A stretch of DNA of 64,000 nucleotides from Desulfovibrio sp. MES5 (GCF_002237645.1 NZ_MJUZ01000005.1:22653-86652); one strand, 5' to 3'; shown: positions 54,123-62,506, counted from the stretch's first letter. Notes: a model not told the origin generated them from the sequence alone. A program made the numbers and translations.

Positions 54123-56429
54123 TCAGTTTCCTATCCAGGCGCAATAGGTCTGGTAAATGCCCACGGCCATAGCAAAGGCCAGCAGGGTATTGAAAATGAT
54201 GCTGAAGAAAACCCATTTCCAGCTGCCGGATTCCTGCCGGATGACCACAAGGGTCACAAAGCAGGGCGCGTACAGCATGACGAAAACCAGCAGGGCCAGT
54301 GCCGAACCCTGGTTCCAGCTCGGGTCCTTGCGCAGAAGTTCGGCCAGCGAAACGTCGTCGTCAGGATCCTGCTTGCCAAGAGCGTACGCCGTGCCAAGGG
54401 TGGAAATGATGGCCTCCTTGGCGGCAATGCCGCCTATGAGCGCCACGTCCGTGCGCCAGCTGAAGCCCGCGTGCTGCGTCACGTCCTCAAGCCATGTGCC
54501 CAACTGCCCGGCAAAAGAATGCCGGAGCCTTTCGGCGTTAAGGGCCTTCTCGGCCTTGCCAAGCCTGCCTTCAAGGTCGGCGTGCGCGTCTTCGGCCAGT
54601 TCCGGGTTTTCCAGCGCCGCTGACAGGCGGGCGATATCGTTTTCAAAGGGCAGGGCCAGCTGCGGGTCAAGGGCGGGAAAGGTCATGCCCGCCCAAATGA
54701 GCATGGCCAGGGGCACAAGCACGGTGCCGGCCTTTTTCAGATACATCCAGGTGCGCTCCCAGCAGTGGATGCAGATGCCGCGCACCGTGGGCAGGCGGTA
54801 CGGGGGCATTTCCATTACAAGGGGAGTGGCCTCGCCCCGCAGCACGGTCTTGCGCAGAAAAAGCGCCACAAGAAAGGCGAAAGCCCACGAAAGAAGGATG
54901 ATCATGAACATCATGTTGGCCGCGTTCTCGGGAAAAAACGTGCCCACCAGCAGCAGGTACACGGGCAGCTTGGCCCCGCAGGCCATATAGGGAAGGGTGA
55001 GCATGGTGGCCAGTTTTTCCTTGGGGCTGCGCATGGTGCGCGTGGCCATGACCCCTGGGATGGCGCAGCCCCCGGCAATGCCGCCGGAAATGATGTAGGG
55101 CATCACCGAAGCGCCGTGCAGGCCGAACATCTGAAAGACCCTGTCCGCGATATAGGCCATGCGGGCCATGTAGCCGCTGTCTTCCACAATGGAGATGAGG
55201 GCGAACATGATGAGCACCAGAGGCACAAAACTGAGAACGCCGCCCACGCCTGCGATAAGGCCGTCAACAATGAGGGACGACAGCAGACCTTCAGGCAGGG
55301 CCGAGCCCACCACTTCGCTCAGCAGGGAAAATCCGGATTCCAGCCATGCCTGCGGGTAGGAACCGAGCACAATGGTGATCTGAAACATGGCGTAAAGCAC
55401 GCCCAGCATGACCAGCGCTCCCCAAAACGCGTGCGCCAGCACCCTGTCCAGCCGGTCGCTCATGCCAAGGCGCTGGCGATTGCCGGTTTTGCTGATGCAG
55501 GCGGCGGCGACCTGGCGCACAAAGGCGCTGTGCCCGTCGGCCACAAGGCCTTCAACGTCCACATCCTGCGCGCGCAGGGTCTGGTGCAGGTCGCGGCAAA
55601 GGGTTTCAAGCCAGTCGGCCAGGGTGGGGTCTGCGGAGTGTATGGCGCGTATGGCCTCCGGGTCGCTCTGGGCAAGGTTCAGGGCCAGCCAGCGCGGCGC
55701 GCAGTGGGCATAGGGCGATGCGGCCATGCGGCTGCTGCCCGCGATGAGTTCTTCCATCTGGGCCAGGGCCGGGTCAAGCAAGGGGCCGTAATTGATATGG
55801 AGGGCTTGTGCCTTCACCTGTGGGCAAAGCGCGGCCTGCGCTCCGACGAGGGCGGGGTCAGGCTCATCATCGGCCAGGGCGCAGACGCGCGCCGCGTCAA
55901 GAGCCTCGTGCAGCCCCTTGCCGTTGGTGCCCACCGTGGGCAAAGCGCTTGCGCCCATCATGCTGGAGAGCCTGATAAAGTCTATTTCAATGCCTGCGGC
56001 TCTCGCTTCGTCCATCATATTGCAGGCCAGCACCACGGGCAGGCCCATTTCGCGCAACTGGGCCGTGAGCAGCAGCCCGCGTTCCAGAATACCCGCATCC
56101 ACCACATTTATGACGGCCTGCACCGTTCCGCTCAGCAGCACGTTGCGGGCCACCACCTCTTCCTGCGAATAGGCGGAAAGCGAATAGGTGCCCGGCAGGT
56201 CCACCAGCACCAGCTTTTGCCCCTGATGGCGGATAATGCCCTCTTTTTTTTCAACGGTGACGCCGCTGTAGTTGCCCACATGCTGGCGTGCGCCGGTGAG
56301 GGCGTTGAAAACCGTGGTTTTGCCGCAGTTGGGATTGCCCGCAATGGCGAACCGCAAAGAGTAGGTAAGGCCGCCAATATTGGCGCGCGCTGACGGCAAC
56401 ACGGCATCAGCGGTATAGGAATCCGACAT
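54123..56429 (-). CDS. feoB: Ferrous iron transporter FeoB
   Basis: FeoB imports Fe(II) across the inner membrane. The 768-residue protein has an N-terminal G-protein domain with G1 GNPNCGKT (31-38), G3 DLPG (77-80) and G4 NMMD (137-140). A helical spacer follows, then the membrane part with two gate regions (for example GAIPGVMATRTMRSPKEKLA-like CAIPGVMATRTMRSPKEK). The start at 56429 has GGAG 8 nt upstream and matches the family; the in-frame extension to 56525 runs through the promoter. feoA is about 49 kb away. The diguanylate cyclase is coupled downstream, and a MarR regulator diverges upstream. Confidence 0.96.
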   Translation of the reverse strand: MSDSYTADAVLPSARANIGGLTYSLRFAIAGNPNCGKTTVFNALTGARQHVGNYSGVTVEKKEGIIRHQGQKLVLVDLPGTYSLSAYSQEEVVARNVLLSGTVQAVINVVDAGILERGLLLTAQLREMGLPVVLACNMMDEARAAGIEIDFIRLSSMMGASALPTVGTNGKGLHEALDAARVCALADDEPDPALVGAQAALCPQVKAQALHINYGPLLDPALAQMEELIAGSSRMAASPYAHCAPRWLALNLAQSDPEAIRAIHSADPTLADWLETLCRDLHQTLRAQDVDVEGLVADGHSAFVRQVAAACISKTGNRQRLGMSDRLDRVLAHAFWGALVMLGVLYAMFQITIVLGSYPQAWLESGFSLLSEVVGSALPEGLLSSLIVDGLIAGVGGVLSFVPLVLIMFALISIVEDSGYMARMAYIADRVFQMFGLHGASVMPYIISGGIAGGCAIPGVMATRTMRSPKEKLATMLTLPYMACGAKLPVYLLLVGTFFPENAANMMFMIILLSWAFAFLVALFLRKTVLRGEATPLVMEMPPYRLPTVRGICIHCWERTWMYLKKAGTVLVPLAMLIWAGMTFPALDPQLALPFENDIARLSAALENPELAEDAHADLEGRLGKAEKALNAERLRHSFAGQLGTWLEDVTQHAGFSWRTDVALIGGIAAKEAIISTLGTAYALGKQDPDDDVSLAELLRKDPSWNQGSALALLVFVMLYAPCFVTLVVIRQESGSWKWVFFSIIFNTLLAFAMAVGIYQTYCAWIGN

Positions 56430-56508
56430 TATGGCGCTCCTGTAGTTGCCTGCGGCCTTCGCACAGAAAAAGCCGCCGACAAGAAGCTGGTGGGGGTATT
56501 TTTCGAAA

Positions 56509-56541
56509 TTGAAATCTATTTTCAAAAATAGATGAAGTCAA
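56509..56541 (-). promoter_or_regulatory. feoB promoter overlapped by a TTGAAA-N5-TTTCAA palindrome
   Basis: On the minus strand TTGACT (56536-56541), a 17-nt spacer and TAGATT (56513-56518) form a good promoter. The perfect palindrome TTGAAA-N5-TTTCAA (56509-56525) covers the -10 region, a repressor-like position. A Fur-family protein or the divergent MarR regulator are the candidates. Confidence 0.6.
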
Positions 56542-56605
56542 GCGATCGCTCGCCACAAAGAGAAAATATTCGCAGGTCATAAGGATAGCGGCGGCATTGG
56601 CCACA

Positions 56606-56635
56606 TTGACGTTTCGGCTGGCTTTGCGATAGATG
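56606..56635 (+). promoter_or_regulatory. Putative promoter of the MarR-type gene
   Basis: TTGACG (56606-56611), an 18-nt spacer and TAGATG (56630-56635) lie 31 bp before the chosen start. It diverges from the feoB promoter about 65 bp away. Confidence 0.45.
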
Positions 56636-56665
56636 CATATACATAAAAAATGCTACGGAGAACCA

Positions 56666-57094
56666 ATGCCCTTTCCCTGCATTCCTTTGCATGTCCGCAA
56701 GGCAGACCGCCTGCTTTCGCAGATGTATGGGCGCTACTTTGCCAAAAGCGGCATGCGGGGCACGCAGTTTGCTCTGCTCAGGGCCATTGCCGCCATGCCC
56801 GAACCCTTTATCACCGAAATCGGGCGCATATTGGGCATGGACCAGACCACGGTCACCCGCAATGTGGAAAAGCTTGAAAAGGCCGGTCTGGTTGAAACCG
56901 GGCCAAACCCCGGCGACACGCGCAAAAAGATGGTGCGCCTGTCCGCCAGCGGCAAGGCCAGTCTGGCTGTCGCAGAGCCCTGCTGGGCAGAGGCGCAGCA
57001 GGCCCTGCTGGACGGATTGGGAGAGGATGAGGCGCGAGAGTTGCTGCGCCTGCTGGCCAAGGTCAGCGCCCTGGCGCAAGATGGAGCAGAATAA
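56666..57094 (+). CDS. MarR-family transcriptional regulator
   Basis: The 142-residue protein has the winged helix pattern of MarR dimers: ITEIGRILGMDQTTVTRNVE in the recognition helix region, then KAGLVETGPNPGDTRKKMVR in the wing. GGAG lies 5 nt before the ATG at 56666. It is transcribed away from feoB and the divergent promoters are close together, so control of feoB or of itself is likely. The ligand is unknown. A gene-end hairpin repeat starts directly after the stop. Confidence 0.9.
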   Translation: MPFPCIPLHVRKADRLLSQMYGRYFAKSGMRGTQFALLRAIAAMPEPFITEIGRILGMDQTTVTRNVEKLEKAGLVETGPNPGDTRKKMVRLSASGKASLAVAEPCWAEAQQALLDGLGEDEARELLRLLAKVSALAQDGAE

Positions 57095-57096
57095 CT

Positions 57097-57172
57097 TTGA
57101 AATGTTTTGTGGTGGATGGATCCTTCAACAAAAGGGTCGCCTCCCACACGCCCCCACCCCCTGAAATTCTTA
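57097..57172. repeat. Gene-end hairpin repeat, copy 7 (eroded)
   Basis: TTTGAAATGTTTTGTGG on the gene side, a degenerate GATCC-TTCAACAAAAGGGTC core, and CCCCCACCCCCTGAAATTCTT distally. It begins 3 bp after the MarR stop. Confidence 0.6.
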
Positions 57173-57367
57173 TGGTATGCGTGTAGTACGAGACGGGTTT
57201 TGATCTGGAGCGTGGGGCAGAGACAATGGTTTACGGAAAGTACGCCGTTTCAAGGCGCATCTGCTTTAGTGTCAGGCAATCGAGAGTATTTGTTCGCACT
57301 GTTTGCATGCGCCCGCTGTGCCCGGCGCAAGGCAAGGTATTGTTAAAATCAAAGCTCAGGAGAGCAT

Positions 57368-58597
57368 ATGCGTAAGGTGGTTGTAACTGGATGCGGCATC
57401 ATTTCACCTTCAGGAAATGACGTCGAAACGCTCTGGAAGAACATCTCAACCGGCACGTCCGGCATACAAAAACTTGAAGACCCCGCCTTTGCGGAAAGCG
57501 CTTCAAGGGTTGGCGGCGTGATCGGGGACTTTCCCGCTGAAGCCTATCTGGAGGCCAAGGAAGCGAAGAAATACGACCGTTACATCCAGTATGCCTATGC
57601 GGCGGCAAAGCAGGCCCTTGATATGGCCAATCCCGGCGACGATTGGGACGCCGAGCGGGCGGGCGTGTATGTGGGGTCGGGCGTTGGCGGCATAGAGACC
57701 ATCATGCGCAACCATGAGGCCTTTCTTGCCAAGGGCGCGCGCCGCGTTTCGCCCTTTATGGTTCCTATGATGATCAGCAATATGGCTTCGGGCGTCATTG
57801 CCATCAAAACGGGCTTCAAGGGGGCGAACTACGCTCCGGTGTCGGCCTGCGCCACCGCAAACTCCGCCATTGGCGAGGCATTTTTGAGCATCAGGCACGG
57901 CTATGCCGACATGATGCTGGCCGGTGGGTCCGATGCTGGCATCCATCCCTTCTTGTTTGCCGGGTTCTCAAGCATGAAGGCCTTGTCCACCAATAATGAC
58001 CACCCGACGCAGGCCAGCCGTCCCTTTGACCGCGACCGCGACGGATTTGTCATGTCCGAAGGGGCCGCCGTGCTTCTGCTTGAAGACCTTGAGCACGCCA
58101 CGCGGCGCGGGGCGACCATTCTGGGCGAAGTGGCGGGCTACGGCGCAACCTGCGACGCTGCCCACATCACCTCGCCGGACTTTCACGGCGCGGCCCGGTC
58201 AATGAGCATGGCCATCAAACAGGCCGGGGTGACCCCCGCCGACATAGGCTACATCAATGCCCACGCCACCGGCACGCGGGAGGGCGACAAGTCTGAAGCC
58301 AAGGCCATTGGCGATGTTTTTCAGCAGTGCCTCGCCACTGCCCGCGTCAGCGCCACCAAGTCCATGACGGGCCATCTTTTCGGCGCGGCGGGCGGCATTG
58401 AGGCGATCATTACCTTGCAGGCCCTGCGGCACGGGCTGCTGCCGCCCACCATAAATCTGGACAATCCCGATGACGAATGCGGCCTGAACCACATCCGCAA
58501 TGTCGCCGTGAAGTCCGACATTACCTACGCGCTTTCCAACGCTTTTGGCTTTGGCGGGCACAATGCCTCGGTGGTGTTCAAAAAGTACGAGGGTTAG
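57368..58597 (+). CDS. fabF: 3-oxoacyl-ACP synthase II (KAS II) family
   Basis: The enzyme elongates fatty acids by condensing malonyl-ACP with acyl-ACP. The 409-residue thiolase-fold protein has the catalytic triad C161 (VSACATA), H299 (INAHATGT) and H336 (KSMTGHLFGAAGG), and starts MRKVVVTGCGIISPSG. AGGAGA lies 5 nt before the ATG. No acpP, fabG or fabH lies beside it, so this may be an additional or specialised copy (for example aryl-polyene or secondary lipid synthesis) rather than the primary fabF. Confidence 0.9.
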   Translation: MRKVVVTGCGIISPSGNDVETLWKNISTGTSGIQKLEDPAFAESASRVGGVIGDFPAEAYLEAKEAKKYDRYIQYAYAAAKQALDMANPGDDWDAERAGVYVGSGVGGIETIMRNHEAFLAKGARRVSPFMVPMMISNMASGVIAIKTGFKGANYAPVSACATANSAIGEAFLSIRHGYADMMLAGGSDAGIHPFLFAGFSSMKALSTNNDHPTQASRPFDRDRDGFVMSEGAAVLLLEDLEHATRRGATILGEVAGYGATCDAAHITSPDFHGAARSMSMAIKQAGVTPADIGYINAHATGTREGDKSEAKAIGDVFQQCLATARVSATKSMTGHLFGAAGGIEAIITLQALRHGLLPPTINLDNPDDECGLNHIRNVAVKSDITYALSNAFGFGGHNASVVFKKYEG

Positions 58598-58666
58598 AGC
58601 CGTTTACCCCTGAATTTGCTCCGGCGACTGCGGGAGCGCCGTTCAGGAATAAATATCGCGGATATA

Positions 58667-58700
58667 CAACAGGGCGCAGCCGTGTGGCTGCGCCCTGTTG
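58667..58700 (+). terminator. Terminator after the fabF-like gene
   Basis: CAACAGGGCGCAGCC-GTGT-GGCTGCGCCCTGTTG is a perfect 15-bp stem 69 bp after the stop. The rest of the gap to 58982 holds only hairpin-repeat copy 8. Confidence 0.85.
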
Positions 58701-58868
58701 CGTTCATCTATGACAGTAACCAGCTGAAAGTCTGTTGCTTGATGCAGATAGCCATTGAAATGGCGTGCCGTAGTGAGCCCCTGCCCCTGGAGCCCCGCTT
58801 CAGATCAGTAAATTCATTGTGCTGCAACTGGAGCAACTTACTTTATTCAAAGCTAACATGCTCCACGA

Positions 58869-58946
58869 CAATAAGAGTTTTAGGGGGTGGGGGTGTGGGG
58901 GAGGAGACCCTTTTGCAAAAGGATCCGTCCCCCACAAAGCAGTACC
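58869..58946. repeat. Gene-end hairpin repeat, copy 8
   Basis: Core hairpin 58895-58935 with one eroded arm (GGATCCGTCCCCCAC). AATAAGAGTTTTAGGGGGTGG lies on the left, identical to copy 1, and CACAAAGC on the side facing the end of the tRNA thiolase gene. Confidence 0.75.
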
Positions 58947-58982
58947 GCATACCCCAACAACACATCCCAAACCGTGCCCGCT

Positions 58983-59894
58983 CTAGCCTTCGCCTTTTAA
59001 CGCGGCGCGGATGCGGCAGACGCCGCAGGTCTCGCCCGAGGACGTGGGGTAGCCGCAAAGGGTGCAGGGGGCCAGTTCAATGCCTTCTTCGGCCTCGCGC
59101 CGGGCGAAGACGGGCCGTCCGCGTGCGAGAAAGCCCTGATAAAAATCGAGTTTGCGGCCGGGCATGGCGGCCTCGAGGTTCTGCATCAGTCCCTTGAGGG
59201 TGGTGAAGCTTGCTCCGGGGCTGTAGGGGCAGGGTGCATAATGGTTTTCAATGCCCATCAAGAAGGCGTAGTTGGCGGTTTCAAATTCCGACAGCCGCCA
59301 GAGGGGTTTGACCTTGCGTGAAAAGCCGTGCTCGCTGTCGAGCAATGGCCCTTGGTCGGAAAGGTAGGCGGTATCCCAACGCAGGGTGTTGCTGAACAGG
59401 CGCGCCACCTCGTCATCGAGGTTATGGCCTGTGGCCAGGGCGTCAAAGCCTTCATCCAGGGCGACCTTGTTGAAAAAATGGCGCTTGATCTTGCCGCAGG
59501 CAGAGCAGACGGGGCGGTTCAGACGCTCTTTGACCGCCGGAATGGGCAGGCCCTCGGCGACCATTTCTTTGATCATCAGATTGAGGCCATGCTTGGCGCA
59601 GAAGCGCTCCACCACGCCGCGCGCGGCAGCGGAAGAAACGGGAATGCCAAGGTCGATGTGCAGGCCCGTGACATTGTAGCCCTGAAGCGACAGCTCCAGC
59701 ATGAGGGCCAGCGAATCCTTGCCGCCTGAAAGCGCCACCAGCACGCGCTCGTCGCGGGTGAAAAGCTTTTGGCCTTCAATGCCCTTGGCAACCTGGCGGG
59801 AAAAAAAATCCTTGTAGCAGTCGGGACAAAAGGCGGCATTGTGGCTGCGCAGGGCAACCACGGCCTCGGCTTTGCAGATTTTACACTTCATCAT
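58983..59894 (-). CDS. TtuA/TtcA-family tRNA thiolation enzyme
   Basis: The 303-residue PP-loop ATPase has SGGKDS at 56-61. It is flanked by zinc fingers at the N-terminus (C4, C7, C23, C26) and C-terminus (C277, C280, C290, C293). The three iron-sulfur ligand cysteines are at 130, 133 and 222, the same numbers as in Thermus TtuA. The family thiolates tRNA: U54 for TtuA and C32 for TtcA. The two zinc fingers favour the TtuA/NcsA group over TtcA. No sulfur-carrier partner gene is adjacent. The start at 59894 (MMKCKICKAEA) sits just before the first finger, as in the family. Confidence 0.85.
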   Translation of the reverse strand: MMKCKICKAEAVVALRSHNAAFCPDCYKDFFSRQVAKGIEGQKLFTRDERVLVALSGGKDSLALMLELSLQGYNVTGLHIDLGIPVSSAAARGVVERFCAKHGLNLMIKEMVAEGLPIPAVKERLNRPVCSACGKIKRHFFNKVALDEGFDALATGHNLDDEVARLFSNTLRWDTAYLSDQGPLLDSEHGFSRKVKPLWRLSEFETANYAFLMGIENHYAPCPYSPGASFTTLKGLMQNLEAAMPGRKLDFYQGFLARGRPVFARREAEEGIELAPCTLCGYPTSSGETCGVCRIRAALKGEG

Positions 59895-59939
59895 TGTTCC
59901 TGGGCTGTATGTAAAAATAAGAAGTCATAGTATTTCAGT

Positions 59940-60082
59940 ATAGGGAAACGCTGATTTATTCCGTTTGGCGTCGTTGCTTCACTTTTTTTGAACAGTCGAG
60001 GACGGAAGAGTCCACTCCTGCTTCAAAAAAAGATCGCGCCTTGCCAAACGAAATAACTGCGCGTTTCCAGAAGGCCCTTTAT
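59940..60082. repeat. 159-bp MITE-like element, copy 3 (right end lost)
   Basis: It starts with ATAGGGAAACGCTGATT and follows copy 1 through GCGCGTTTCCAG. It then departs at about 60082, where the last 16 bp, including the right terminal repeat, are replaced by the AGCATTTTCGCATTGAGAAT sequence. It lies between the tRNA thiolase and glycosyltransferase genes. Confidence 0.7.
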
Positions 60083-60091
60083 AGCATTTTC

Positions 60092-60117
60092 GCATTGAGA
60101 ATATCCATTCTCAATGC
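60092..60117. repeat. TTGAGAAT palindrome, copy D
   Basis: GCATTGAGAAT-ATCC-ATTCTCAATGC is a perfect 11-bp-arm palindrome. Relative to copy B the outer arm changes (TTTG to ATTG) are matched on the other arm. It lies 17 bp after the glycosyltransferase stop and adjoins the truncated MITE-like copy. Confidence 0.6.
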
Positions 60118-60133
60118 TTCCATAGAAATTTGC

Positions 60134-61528
60134 TCAAGTCCGGGAATCGCCTGTGGAGGGCGGCGTCGGCTCCAGCCAGCCAAGCTGGCGGCACCATTGC
60201 TGGTATTGGGCGCAGGCCCTGGCAGCAAAGGATTCAAACCCCACATGACTGCGCAGCGATTGGCCGCCTTCGGCAAGCCTGCGGCGCAGGGGCGCGTCCT
60301 GCATGATGTCTATCATGGCCTTGGCAAGAGCCTGGGGATCGTTTTCTTCCACCAGCAGCGCCACGTCATCCGGGTTGTTGTCGTTAAGGCGCAGGCGTTC
60401 GCGGTGCAGGGGGCTTGCGCTGCACACCGTGGGCAGAAAGGCCGCCACGCCCGCCCAAAGGCTTTCGGGCAGCTCATCGGGGGAGGACCCAGGCGCCAGC
60501 CATGCATGGCAGCGCCGCAGAACCTCTGGCAGGGGTTGCTCGTTGAGCAGGCACAGGCGCGAACTGACGCCAAGGTTTTCGGCCTCTTCCAGCAGTTCGG
60601 CGTAGCGGGGCCCGCCGCCAAGCGCGCGTACCTCCCAGGTGGGCAGGTCGTCGCGCTGCCACATGGCCGCCATGGCGCGCGTCACCAGTTGCGCGCCGGA
60701 GCGCGGCGTCATGGCGTCGCCCAGGGCAAAAATAAAGCGTTGGCCGCAGGGTTGCGCTGTTGCGTCAGAGGCGGGTTCAGATGTCTGCGCCTGCTTCCAG
60801 GGAGAGGAGGGCGTAAAGTCGTCCAGGCTCATGCCGGGAGCAATCAGGGTGAGGAGGTCGCCGTCAAGGCGGAGCGTCCGGCCTTTTTCGCCGCGCTCTG
60901 CACGCAGGGTCGCCTTTTCGGCGTCATTATCTGCAGTGCCGTCTGAGTGGGGCGTGGCGCTTCCCGCTGCGGCGTTTTCCGTAACGGCGTTTTCAGCCCG
61001 GGCGCTTTCCATTCTTGCGGGGGCGGGCAGGCGCTCCAGTATGTGCTGTGAGCCGCAAAGAATTTTGTGCGCGGCCAAAAAAGGCTTGCCCGTCATGCTC
61101 TGGGCCGTGGGCGGTCGCAGCAGAAAAGCGTGGGACAGAAGCGTTGCGCCGGGCTCACGCATGCGCAGGATGCTGCGGCCAAGGGGCATGGCGTCCTGCC
61201 CCACTGTCTGCACCAGCAGGCGGGGGTGCCTGCGCTGCCAGCGCCACAGTTTCCATAAATTTAGTGGGTTGCGTACGCTCGCGCCGCTGACGGGAATGAC
61301 GGGCAGGTTGAGTTGTACGGCGCGGCGATGCAGGCTGGAATTTTCAAGGCAGACCAGCATGGGGGCAAAGTTGCCGCCGTCACGCATGCTGCGGGCCAGC
61401 GCCAGAGCGTGTTCTTCTTCCATACGGGCCGTGCGCATGGGCGAACCAAGCTCGGCCCAGCGCGTCTGTTCGTCAGGGCTGGCGGGGCTGGGTGTGGTGT
61501 TTTGCAGGGCTATGAGCAGCACACGCAT
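60134..61528 (-). CDS. Glycosyltransferase (GT-B fold, family 4-like)
   Basis: The 464-residue protein has a family 4-like C-terminal half (FIFALGDAMTPRSGAQLVTRAM, WEVRALGGGPRYAELLEEAE, CHAWLAPGSSPDELPESLW) and an N-terminal acceptor half beginning MRVLLIALQN. Between them lies a disordered insert of about 50 residues rich in Ala, Glu and Thr. The donor and acceptor are unknown. Its ATG overlaps the stop of the aminotransferase gene (TGATG), so translation is coupled. No other glycan genes are adjacent. Confidence 0.75.
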   Translation of the reverse strand: MRVLLIALQNTTPSPASPDEQTRWAELGSPMRTARMEEEHALALARSMRDGGNFAPMLVCLENSSLHRRAVQLNLPVIPVSGASVRNPLNLWKLWRWQRRHPRLLVQTVGQDAMPLGRSILRMREPGATLLSHAFLLRPPTAQSMTGKPFLAAHKILCGSQHILERLPAPARMESARAENAVTENAAAGSATPHSDGTADNDAEKATLRAERGEKGRTLRLDGDLLTLIAPGMSLDDFTPSSPWKQAQTSEPASDATAQPCGQRFIFALGDAMTPRSGAQLVTRAMAAMWQRDDLPTWEVRALGGGPRYAELLEEAENLGVSSRLCLLNEQPLPEVLRRCHAWLAPGSSPDELPESLWAGVAAFLPTVCSASPLHRERLRLNDNNPDDVALLVEENDPQALAKAMIDIMQDAPLRRRLAEGGQSLRSHVGFESFAARACAQYQQWCRQLGWLEPTPPSTGDSRT

Positions 61529-62490
61529 CAGAAGGGGGTGCCTTGTTCCAGCAGATGTTCGAGCAGGGCCGTTTGCAGCCACCGGGCCACGGGGCCGGGT
61601 TTGCCGCGCCACGCGCCATGGCCCACGGGAGCGCCGTCAAAATGCGTAACGCCCACGCACAGGGTGGAACTGGTGAAAAGCAGCATTTCACGGGCAGTGG
61701 CGACTTCGTCTTTGTGGATGGGCCGTTCCAGCACAGGCAGCGGATCGGGAACGCGCCGCGCTGCCAGTTCAAGGGCCGCCAGCATGGTGGTGCCGGGCAG
61801 GATGCGCCTGAGTTCAGGGCAGAGCAGGCTGCCATGGGCGTCCACAAGGCCCACGTTGGCCGTGGCGGCCTCGCCCATGAAGCCGTTTTCGTCAAAGGTC
61901 ACGGCCACGTCCATGCCTTTTTGAGAGGCTTCCATAGCCATGAAGACATTGGGCAGGTAGTTGGTGTTCTTGATGCGGGCGAGGTATTCCTGCTTGGGCG
62001 GAATGTCGCTGGTAAAGGCGGTGAGGCCTTTTTCATAAAAGGCTTCGCCCGCGAAGTTTTTGCGCAGGGCCACTATGTAAAGTCCGGCCTGCGGGCATTC
62101 CGAAGGGCTGATGCCGAAACCGCCGGGGCCACGGCTCAGGAACACGCGCATGTCGCCCTGCTCGCTTGCTGCGGCACGGGCAACATCAAGAATAATGGCG
62201 CGTATTTCGTCCCAGGAGCAGGGCGGCGTGATTTGCAGGGCGGCTGCGCCGTCCTTGAGGCGGCCCAGGTGCTGGTCAAAGCTGAACAGCCTGCCCTGAC
62301 GGTAGCTGATGCTCTCAAAAAGGCCGTCGCCCCTGTGGCAGATATGGTCGTCCAGAGGCAAGAGCAGCAGGCTGGCGTCTGTGCAGATATGCCCCACCCT
62401 GTGGTCATAGAAGGCCAGCACGTTCTCTGATCCGGGGCGGGGGGCGGCCAGCAGGGCCGTCAGGTAGGTCTGGGCATCCACAGCTTTCAA
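61528..62490 (-). CDS. Class IV PLP aminotransferase (BCAT/PabC/D-amino acid type)
   Basis: The 320-residue protein carries the class IV pattern: HRGDGLFESISYRQG, the PLP lysine in ARIKNTNYLPNVFMA and EAATANVGLVDAHG. The family includes branched-chain aminotransferase, aminodeoxychorismate lyase and D-amino acid transaminase. Residues seen here do not decide between them, but the gene size and start favour a PabC/BCAT-like enzyme. The best start is TTG 62490, with GGAG 7 nt upstream; an earlier TTG at 62505 lies on top of that site. It is coupled to the glycosyltransferase. Confidence 0.82.
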   Translation of the reverse strand: MKAVDAQTYLTALLAAPRPGSENVLAFYDHRVGHICTDASLLLLPLDDHICHRGDGLFESISYRQGRLFSFDQHLGRLKDGAAALQITPPCSWDEIRAIILDVARAAASEQGDMRVFLSRGPGGFGISPSECPQAGLYIVALRKNFAGEAFYEKGLTAFTSDIPPKQEYLARIKNTNYLPNVFMAMEASQKGMDVAVTFDENGFMGEAATANVGLVDAHGSLLCPELRRILPGTTMLAALELAARRVPDPLPVLERPIHKDEVATAREMLLFTSSTLCVGVTHFDGAPVGHGAWRGKPGPVARWLQTALLEHLLEQGTPF

Positions 62491-62506
62491 GGGGGGTCTC
62501 CTCAAT

